From: Porpolomopsis calyptriformis
Taxonomy: Eukaryota; Basidiomycota; Agaricomycetes; Agaricales; Hygrophoraceae
Direction of reading: 5' to 3'
DNA length: 64,000 nt
NCBI GenBank assembly: GCA_951640195.1
Contig: OX621164.1
Span: 1,717,098-1,781,097, forward strand
Shown: positions 56,399-64,000 of the stretch, one piece after another
Layout: the number at the start of each line of letters is the position of its first letter
Position numbering within the stretch: the stretch's first letter is position 1
Notes under the pieces: model-generated
What the model was told of the DNA's origin: nothing
The model's database searches: none
The model's input: the letters and a program-made list of their open reading frames with translations, nothing else
Made by a program: the position numbers and the translations under genes

Positions 56399-57417
56399 TT
56401 ATAAGGCGATACAGGATTGTCCATCGGAGGCACGCCTATAGCCTGCCGCGCAAGTATATACTGCGCAAAAAGACGGTCAGCATTGGCAATAGAGTCACTT
56501 TATGCAGGGATATCGATACTGACCCACACATGTGCCTTTTTCGCACCCGATATTCCAGGCACCTTCGATAGCAGTACAGTCTTGACCTTCCCCTATAGAA
56601 GAGCATCCGCCGCAAGATTCTAACTCGGCGGTGGTATCAATGCACTCATAATCACCGCCTCGGAGGGCGAAGATAGGGCAAGCTTGAAGACCGATGGGGC
56701 AGAGTGAATCGGTATGGGACATCATAGAACGTTTGCGGTGATAGTAGCCAGAAGGTTTGGGCGGAGGAGGTTTGCAGCAGTCATCGTCGTCATCCCAGGG
56801 CCAATCGTTGTCGCAAGTGGGAGGTTTAGGGTTTGGTTCGTGAGGAGTGCAACATCCTTGGTCGGGATTCCAAGACCAACCGTCGTGGGGACAGTCTTTC
56901 CCGTTAGGTGGGGAATGATAGAAAGAAGGTCCACCATAAGGGACGCAGGAGTTTTTCTTGGGCCACCTAGACATATAAATAATAAGCAATGAGGGAGAGT
57001 ACAAGGGCGGTGAACTGACCAGAACTCGTTGTCTCCACATTCGTTAGGAGGTTTGCAGCATTGATCGTTATCATCCCAGCTATAGCCATGATCACAATTG
57101 GGAGGCGGAGGAGAGGGCTGGTTGGGAACGCAGCATCCCTTGTTGTGATGCCAATACCAACCAGGACCGTCATGAGGGCAGTCCTTCCCATTGGGAGGGG
57201 ATGGAGAGTAACCAGGACCACCATAAGGAAGGCAGCAACTCTTTTCATCATACCTAGAAGACATGAGGGGTCTCGTCGACAGCGCCCTCAAAAAGAAAGC
57301 CACTCACCAGAACTCGTTCTTTTGGCAGCTGGGCTGGCCTCGCGGTCCGGCTGCAGCGAACGGCAGCAGGGCAGCAGCGAGGGCCACAACAACCCCGAAA
57401 CGAGTGAGCAGGGTCAT
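56399..57417 (-). CDS. PriA-like cysteine-rich secreted protein with a duplicated module
   Basis: Signal peptide MTLLTRFGVVVALAAALLPF (to about AAA). Two tandem modules follow. The first reads YDEKSCCLPYGGP / SPSPPNGKDCPHDGPGWYWH / NKGCCVPNQP / PPNCDHGYSWDDNDQCCKPP, the second WPKKNSCVPYGGP / HSPPNGKDCPHDGWSWNPDQ / GCCTPHEP / PPTCDNDWPWDDDDDCCKPP. Each module follows an NEFW boundary. The C-terminal domain LCPIGLQACPIFALRGGDYE, CIDTTAELESCGGCSSIGEG, QDCTAIEGAWNIGCEKGTC and VYTCAAGYRRASDGQSCIAL is that of Lentinula PriA and relatives, which are expressed in fruiting. Introns sit exactly between modules. A TATA-like box lies about 86 bp upstream of the ATG. Confidence 0.87.
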
Positions 57418-57874
57418 ACTGAGCGTGTTGGTGGATGTGAAAGAGCGACGGGTTGAGGGACAAGGATGAGAAACAAGACCTAATATGAAGTTGGTGTGAT
57501 TCCATTATATATTTCTGTGAAACGCGTAATCTCCTTGTGGGAACTGTCACTGTCGTTGGGTAAGTATAGATTATCGCGGATGATCAGATTGGAATGAGTC
57601 TGTTCCGTATTTCCGTCTCATTCTGCTCGATTGAGTACGACATACCCAGTTCGAGACCATGGAGTTCCACGAACATCCGAGAAGTTGAGCTGAGAAGGGT
57701 GGAAGGATTCGTTGCCTGGGAAGCATCATTATAATTGGAAGCCACTCAGGGGGTGACAGAATGCCGGCCTGTGAGTGGCAGACGATCTTAGATCTCGCTT
57801 CCCCGTTTTCTCAGGAGCTTTTTTAGTTCAAATTGAAGTATTTCGTTACACTGAATTATGTATCCACACCGTTG
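57418..57874 (-). promoter_or_regulatory. Promoter region of the PriA-like gene
   Basis: 457 bp upstream of the minus-strand PriA-like gene. ATATATAA (minus strand, plus coordinates 57505-57512) is a good TATA box. The PP2A scaffold gene ends at its far side. No gene is seen in between. Confidence 0.5.
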
Positions 57875-60075
57875 TCAAGGATTCTCCACGGCCAGTGCCT
57901 TTTGAAGGGCGCGCGTCGCGAAAAACCGAACATCCGCGTCCTTGTCATTTTTCTGCTGTTCCAACGTGGGTAGAATCCTCTGCTGCACAAACTCGTGTCC
58001 GCCTTCCGACTTGCCGTAGGTTGTAGCCAAAACCTCCAACGACTTTGCAACGTTGAATCTTATGTTAGGGATAGAGTCCGTCGCAAGCCGGAGAAGGGGC
58101 TCCAGTATTTCAGTGCGAACAATTTCCAAGTTTAAGGATGGCGCAATCGTCTATTGAGTGTCGTCACATTATCACTCCGAAAGGCAGACGAACAAACGCA
58201 CCGTGATGGCTTGGACGGTTGTCATCCTGTAAAGATAATTAGGGTGTTGTCCCATTCCCATCACTTTCGGAACAATCGCCACTTTCGCCCACTCAACCCC
58301 AAACACTTCCGTCAATTTCTTCAGGTTCACAGTGGCTGCCTCCCGTATGCTGAATACGGTGTCGCCCAGCCATGACATACACAGGTTCCCGAGTTGTTCG
58401 TCAAAGAAAGGTTTGCCAAGTTGATTGGCGAGTAGCGGTATATACTCGATGATAGCTTGCCGCACACGCCACGACTTGTCTTCTGCAAGTTCGACGATCG
58501 CCGGGAGAAGACTTTCTGACAATAATTGAATGCCAATAACTGTCCCGGACTCAGCTTCATCTCCGCAGCCCACGGACAGAAACCAACTCACCCGTATTGA
58601 CAGTCTCAAGTTTGCTGATAATATTGAGCCTCACTTCTGGGAACTCGTCCTTCAACAGAAGCAAGAATAGTGGTAATAAATGCTCGATTGTGGCCTCCTT
58701 CCCGAGCAATGGTGCCAGGCCGCTGATCTGGTTTGCCAATGCGGCACGAACATGCTGCGAAGTGTCTTGAGATAGATCTCGCACGCATGGAACAACCCGT
58801 GCGAGAATGACTTCTCTATCAAGGAGTTTAGAAAATCCTGACTTGACCGTTCAGCGGCTTGATCGGAACAAATGTGATGTCTTGCCTCACCGGGGATCTG
58901 TCCAGCACCGGCGGTTCGAACCTCGGCTTCGTTGTCTTTCAAAAGTTGCACGTATTGGCCGATCAATTCCTCTCGCACGAGTTCTTCACCAATGACCTCT
59001 GCAAGCTGGATTTGCAGACGGTTTAGACAAGATCAATCGAGGCGTGAATTTGATATAGTATACCTCATTGAAATGAGTCGCCGCGATATATCGCACTCTC
59101 CAGCTCTTGTCGGCAATACTGTTCCTGATTTGCTTCAACAGCTGCTCCTTGACTTCGGCCGGTGTAAGTTGCTGGGCGATCACGATCAAGTCCTCTACGG
59201 TCAAAAGACGAACTGAGTCTTGATCGTCGGCTTGTAGTCTACGATATATCGGTAGGCCATCAGATAGGACATGGGCCTTCGAAAAATGTTTCAAGAGGGG
59301 CTGAGGGGGATTTAAAATCGGCTTGAATGTCCACGAGTCTGGAAGAGATACGTACTCCAAGCCATTTCGCAGCAGCCCGCCGAACCATTGGAGTATCATC
59401 TGAACCCAAAGCAGTGAACCCTTTGCGCAGATCGTCTTGGACTGCGGGGGACACTTTAGAATATACGGGTGGAAAAAGAGCTGCAGAAGATGTCCGTGAT
59501 GTGAACCATTCTCCGTGCGAAAGGCGCTTGAGAAGTGGAATGTAGTATTCCTCAATTTGAGCCTGGGACAAGACGGCGGATACTTTTGCAATAGACTCTG
59601 CGGCCTAAGAATTCGTGGCATCAGTTGCGGGAACAACAGATATCAGATCGCGTCGTCGAGTTACAGTCCAGAATACGACAGTCGAAAAGATCGCACCTTA
59701 TCTCTAACCAACGCCTCCTCAACAGTAGAGAGATGTTCTAAAGGCCCTAATAGGACGTGTGCATATGCCTTGCCACCGATGTACTCTTCGAAGTTTCTTC
59801 CAAGCTCTTCTGCTAAAGCAAGTAACACCTCATCCTCGTCGTCTACTGAGTCTTGAAGAAAGGGTATAAGCTCCTCTCGAGCACGATCAGGTCCAAGGGC
59901 GAGGGCGATGGTAGGAATGCTATGTATGGCATTCAATCGCAATTGCACATCCTCTGAGCGCAGCTCGTCCATGAGGATAGCAATCGGCGCAATCTAAGCA
60001 GGTAGCATGTTAATGGTGTGTTCACATCATGCTGCTGGGGATACAAACGTCTTCTACAGGAAATCCGGGATCCAT
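57875..60075 (-). CDS. TPD3: PP2A scaffold (A) subunit, HEAT-repeat protein
   Basis: Scaffold that joins the catalytic and regulatory subunits of protein phosphatase 2A. A short first exon (MDPGFPVED) is followed by [180 protein letters not shown] and [20 protein letters not shown]. The last repeat ([20 protein letters not shown]) ends at 57875. The repeated DxxxxVR / N..L..L pattern is the HEAT repeat, and the sequence follows Tpd3/PR65 throughout. About ten introns. Confidence 0.95.
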
Positions 60076-60576
60076 CTCATACACTTTTCCTAATGAAAGA
60101 CACGATCACTGTCAGGTATGTAACAAAAGTTGAGTGGAGATCCTGACGAACGAGATTGCAAATGTTGGCTTCAATAATTCGTTGTGGTTTGTCACGGTGA
60201 CTTCGACTTAGTGTGACGCACATGTGACGCAAGTCCAACACAAGCACATACGCAAGCAGGCTGTGGTATCGTACAACGAGCCAATGGTACCGTATAACCG
60301 TTAAAAATCCTGGCGAGACTAACCCTCAACTTCACACCCACAGAAAAATCAACGCCATTCCATGGTGCGAACCACTCGAGGGCAAAACGGGAGTCCGTGC
60401 ACAGCATAAATACTGTTCCCGAGGTGAAAGTTCGAACAGCGTTTGATCTGAGACGATCGTCCTCTGTCAAAAAGTCTGGGATGAGTTTAATGAATAAGCA
60501 CATGTTGGTGTCAATCAACAGCGCCAAGCCTAGACGCTGCTGACATATTCAAGGTCCCCTTTCTAGCACCACGATT
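60076..60576. promoter_or_regulatory. Divergent upstream region with paired TGACGCA elements
   Basis: 501 bp between two divergent genes. Two direct copies of TGTGACGCA at 60212-60220 and 60223-60231 (11 bp apart, one helical turn) resemble CRE/bZIP half-sites. A 111-codon minus-strand frame (60192-60527) opens with TTG, has no recognisable domain, and is not called as a gene. Confidence 0.4.
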
Positions 60577-61652
60577 ATGCCTGTTGAGCAAAAGGAAGAT
60601 AGGGTCATTCTTCACCACCCGCATGTATATTCAATCTCACTGACATCCAATCACTCTCTAATCTCAGTTTCAGGGTGCTTCGGTTGAACTACTCTTGTAT
60701 GGTGCAACAATAATCTCTTGGAAGTCACCGTCCAAACACAACCACGAACCGGTTGAACGCCTCTTCCTGTCATCGAAAGCTATTCTCGATGGTTCGAAAG
60801 CTGTCCGGGGCGGAATACCGATCGTTTTTCCATGTTTTGGTGCCCCTACCCATCCAGAGCACCATATGATGCGACAGCACGGCTTTGCAAGAAGTGAAGT
60901 TTGGTCATGGGATGGTGTTACAGTAGATGATGGAGGTGGTGTATCTGTGAGATTGAGTAAGTCAAAGCAACCTTAAGAAGCTCTGTCGCCGATATAGATG
61001 TTTGTTTGATCAGCTTTGGAGCCTACACCAATAATCAAGAGCGTTTATAACAAGGCCTTTCGTCTCAGCTATCGAGTAACGTTGGCAGAATATGAACTCA
61101 GCACTATTTTGCAAGTCGAGAATACGTCAAAATTACCTGCGGATATCCTCGCATTCCAAGCTCTTTTCCACAACTACATTCGCGCACCCTCACATGACGT
61201 TATTATCACCCCTCTTCAACATAAACCATACTACGACAAGACCGAAACAACAGAGGAAGGAAGATCGACGGCTAAAATAGAGACCAGGGCTGGAGTCGAT
61301 GTAAGGACCTTCACAGACTCTGTTTACGAGGATGGTCCACAACAATACGAAGCTACCTGGTCAGGTGGAGGGGTTGCGGTGAGGTGCAGTGGGCTAAAGA
61401 ATCTGGTAATTTGGAACCCGCAGAAGGAAGCCGGGAGCAATCTGGCTGATATGGAAGACGCTGGATGGTATGCTTTTCATTGTTCCTTCCCCTTTATTTC
61501 AAATAATTCTAAATGCGGATAGGGAGAAATTCGTCTGCATCGAGCCAGGATATGTGCGAGGGTTCGTAGAACTCGAATCTGGAAAGACTTGGACTGGAGC
61601 ACAGGTGCTGGCCGTGATCCACGAAGCTGAAGATCCGTCCTATCACCTTTGA
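60577..61652 (+). CDS. Glucose-6-phosphate 1-epimerase (aldose 1-epimerase family)
   Basis: Interconverts alpha and beta glucose 6-phosphate (yeast YMR099C type, cytosolic). MPVEQKEDRVILHHPH joins FQGASVELLLYGATIISWKS after one intron. Then come SSKAILDGSKAVRGGIPIVF, PCFGAPTHPEHHMMRQHGFA (conserved RGGIP and HGFAR with the catalytic His), RSEVWSWDGV, SYRVTLAEYELSTILQVENT, ADILAFQALFHNYIRAPSHD (second His), DVRTFTDSVYEDGPQQYEAT and NLVIWNPQKEAGSNLADMED, then EKFVCIEPGYVRGFVELESG (catalytic Glu in CIEPG). TGA is at 61650-61652. Three introns. Confidence 0.94.
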
Positions 61653-62586
61653 GCCTTCTAGCATGTGACGTATGACTGGAACGTTGAATTGATCATTCAG
61701 GACATACTTCAACCCGACCATGCCTTCGTGTTCACTATACATATCTCAGCGATGTCGACGAGCTCTCAAAAACCGGTGCTTCTGGTGCATGTAAACCAAA
61801 TCAACTACATACTCGCTCAACCAGGGTACATATAATTTGTATCTATTGCCGGTTCTGATACCATCCAACTGGTCCAGGATAAGCTGGCTTTATTCCCGGA
61901 AAACGTGGCAATGCATTTGATAGTAGCCGGTTTCAGAAAGGGTGCAAAAAAATAACCCAAACCTTGCCATGAACTGAGTTGGGAAGTACATGGGCAAGAA
62001 CTGGCCTGTGTCCTCTGCCACCAGGAACCGGTTGAATGTTACACCAGTAAGTGCACATGACAGGCCATCACGTCTGAATGGCTAGAGTGATATATCATCG
62101 GCTGAATAGACATAGATGACTTCGGAACATACCAAGTTCTTAAGAACTCCTTGGTTCCGCTGCCCGAAACCTTTCTCCTTGGCCAGGGACAAGAGCTCAT
62201 CCATCCCTTTCACTGCAATAGCACTGACTGAGTATGGTGTACCTTCTTTGATTTACGTTTGCACGCATCCAGCAAGCGACGAGGACGATCCACCCGAAAG
62301 CAATAACGTACACGCGACTCCGACGGTTAAAAAATTCAGCCGCCATTTGAGTACAGGCGTAAAGTCAATTCTCAGTCTCTTGAATAAGATCTCCAAGCAT
62401 TGGTTAGTTGAGACGTCTTCGGAGATGTGCTCGAGTGGACCAACTGCCCGGTTTGATGGGAGGAGGTTACCACACGTGACGTTTGAAACAAAACTTCAAA
62501 TTCAACGTTCACCATGGCGGCCTGTACATACTTCACTTTATTTAACTGACCAAAGCGTGCTTTCTTTCCCACTGTATATATTGACG
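61653..62586. other. Intergenic region upstream of REV3
   Basis: 934 bp. The left part holds a partial copy of the REV3 5' end (separate entry). The right part is open in all three minus-strand frames in places (about 61980-62350), including stretches such as GMDELLSLAKEKGFGQRNQG and GRGHRPVLAHVLPNSVHG. These could be exons of an unrecognised minus-strand gene divergent from REV3. A plus-strand frame from 62116 runs in frame into REV3 but contains no family sequence before the REV3 ATG. I cannot decide, and make no gene call. Confidence 0.35.
61752..61832 (+). pseudogene. Partial duplicate of the REV3 5' end (first 25 codons)
   Basis: From the ATG at 61752, 75 bp align without a gap to the first 75 bp of REV3 (62587 on). 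I count 60 of 75 matches (80%). Both begin MS(T/A)SSQKP and share NQI and PG at the same spacing. The copy meets a stop five bases after the last match (CCA GGG TAC ATA TAA). Similarity extends weakly upstream (CACTATACATAT against CACTGTATATAT) and downstream (GTATCTAT). It is a truncated, non-functional duplicate. Confidence 0.8.
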
Positions 62587-64000
62587 ATGTCGGCGAGCTC
62601 TCAAAAACCAACCCTTCGAGTGCAGATAAACCAAATCGACCACACAATCACTCATCCAGGGTTCCTCGACAATTCTTCCTTACCTCGTGTTCCAATAATT
62701 CGTATCTATGGCCCCTCGTCTACTGGGAAAAAGGCCTGTGTACATATTCATCAAGTGTATCCCTATTTTTTTGTCGAGTATGCTGGAGAGATGAATCCGG
62801 ACGTTGGTCAGTTCATGCCTATCTCCTAAAGAACCCTCTGACAGTCTCGCCAGTAAATCGGTATATTGTTAGATTCTCTAAATCATTGAATCATGCTATT
62901 GCAGTCTCTCTGAAGCGCAACCTGCACTCTCGTAAATTTCAATCCGTTCGCGCTGTATTGCTTGTCAAGGGGATCCACTTCTACGGTTTTCACACCTCGT
63001 ATTCTCCTTTCCTCAAAGTTCTAATAACCGATCCTGCCATTCTCAACCGCGCTGTCACCATACTGCAATCTGGAACCATAATGCAGACGCGCTTTCGTGT
63101 GTTCGAGAGTCACCTCGGTTTTATTTTGCAGTTCATGTGTGATTTTGGCTTATACGGCTGCGGCTGGATCGATCTAGATGAAGTGTGGCAACGGGGGAAC
63201 GATATTGAAGACGACATCGCAGAAGGAAGCCCTTTGACCTTCAAATCTTCTCTCCACTTCCGTGAATCCCGAATGGACATTGAAGTCGACGTCGCATCCC
63301 ATCAAATTCTCAACAGACACCTCCTTCATGCTCGCAACATTCACCACAAACTTGAAATACCGGCTTCTCCTATTTCAGCGGAGCCTCTTGTGCTCAGTGT
63401 GCGAGAGCTTTGGGAAGATGAACGTTCTCGCCGTCGTGCAAATGGTCTTTCTCCCTCCCCGGAACTTCCCATTGATCCAAGTGAAAACTCCAGGGGGGAG
63501 GGGGGTGGATGGGATGCAGAGACCATGTGGTGGAATGAGTTAAAACAGAGAATCGAGAATGAGCGAGCCAATGAGGCCCCACTGAAAGCAGACGGAAGTT
63601 GGGAAAGATGGATCATGACCACCTTTGAAAGTGTGGAAGCACTTTGGGAGGATCGCTGGAGAGTATGGAAGCCTTCACCACGAGATGCGAAAGATCTTAA
63701 GGAAGGTCAAAACGTGAACGGAGACAACCCTTTTGGCACGGCTGCTGGCTCACTGCCGTGGAATGAAGCTGGTGACATAACAGAAGGCGAGTTGGGGGTG
63801 GACGTAGACGAAAGTACGCTTTCCAACCAGGAGATGAACCAACTGGTGGAGTTGGAGGACATTGATTGGGAAAGGTTTTTTGAACAGAACACGCTGGTTG
63901 ATGGTGTTGATGACGAAGAGGAGCATTTTAACCCTCACAATCTCCCTCAAGATTCCCTCCGCGATCTCGGACTTGCTCAGGGAAGGAAAAAAGATGATTA
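62587..64000 (+). CDS. REV3: DNA polymerase zeta catalytic subunit Rev3, N-terminal part
   Basis: Family B polymerase for translesion synthesis. Only the N-terminal part lies in the window. MSASSQKPTLRVQINQIDH leads to IIRIYGPSSTGKKACVHIHQ and VYPYFFVEYAGEMNPD. After an intron (about 62806-62850) come VNRYIVRFSKSLNHAIAVSL, KRNLHSRKFQSVRAVLLVKG, IHFYGFHTSYSPFLKVLITD, AVTILQSGTIMQTRFRVFES and HLGFILQFMCDFGLYGCGWI, the Rev3/Pol delta-type N-terminal domain. An acidic, low-complexity insert (EELEDIDWERFFEQNTL-like) continues to the window end. The polymerase and zinc-finger domains are beyond 64000. The start is supported by the N-terminal alignment. Confidence 0.92.

Noticed and set aside
60192..60527. 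111-codon minus-strand frame
   Set aside because: TTG start, no motif, and no splice partner found.
62116..62586. In-frame upstream extension of REV3 by about 157 codons
   Set aside because: The REV3 family N-terminus begins at the ATG at 62587, and the duplicated copy also begins at that ATG, so the upstream frame is probably untranslated.
1..64000. Mobile elements, CRISPR arrays, biosynthetic or defence clusters
   Set aside because: No transposase, reverse transcriptase, LTR pair, terminal inverted repeat, regular spacer array or synthase gene was seen by eye. A repeat-masking search would settle it.

Overview
The window is nuclear DNA of a filamentous basidiomycete, most likely an Agaricomycete. 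The grounds are many short spliceosomal introns (mostly about 45-60 nt), very small gaps between genes, split genes for EF-1 alpha and cytosolic ribosomal proteins, a PriA-type cysteine-rich protein, and an SRA/YDG protein. I cannot assign a species. I recognise about 38 protein genes on both strands, one intron-containing tRNA-Ser, and no transposon, CRISPR array or prokaryotic operon. Gene extents run from start codon to stop codon and include introns. Splice sites were read by eye from GT/GC..AG and protein continuity.

Layout. 0-5 kb: Elongator subunit Elp5 (cut by the window edge), a GNAT acetyltransferase, a dienelactone hydrolase and TEF1. 5.5-13 kb: a PASK-like kinase, ribosomal eL32, MEMO1/Mho1, a histidine phosphatase and a Stm1/SERBP1-like protein. 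13-19.7 kb: COMPASS subunit Spp1 with a very long disordered N-terminus, LSM1, tRNA-Ser(UGA), NDUFA5 and mitochondrial bL32m. 20-30 kb: ribosomal uS3, a Sur7-like membrane protein, MPP10, SEC9, an SRA-domain protein, a secreted double-psi barrel protein, an orphan protein and a serine/threonine-rich wall-type protein. 30-43 kb: MYG1, a MARVEL-like protein, eL15, a GH16 glucanase, a RasGEF carrying a degenerate Ras-like domain, and DRS1. 43-50 kb: a small secreted protein with a well-formed promoter, a Tic20-like protein, eS24, ARP1, a cysteine-rich membrane protein, an SVIP-like p97 cofactor and GPI2. 51-64 kb: a bZIP factor, APC4, a PriA-like protein, the PP2A scaffold, glucose-6-phosphate 1-epimerase and the start of REV3, which is preceded by a partial copy of its own 5' end.

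Function. Translation and ribosome biogenesis are strongly represented (TEF1, eL32, eL15, uS3, eS24, bL32m, the Stm1-like protein, MPP10, DRS1, Elp5, tRNA-Ser). The rest is general housekeeping (APC, dynactin, PP2A, COMPASS, the GPI and SNARE pathways) with a handful of secreted proteins. I see no defence or biosynthetic cluster. The unusual material is gene architecture: a pseudo-GTPase/RasGEF fusion, GC-AG introns, an 11-nt first exon, an ATG-only exon, 31 bp between divergent start codons, and a duplicated REV3 5' end. Several orphan proteins complete the list.
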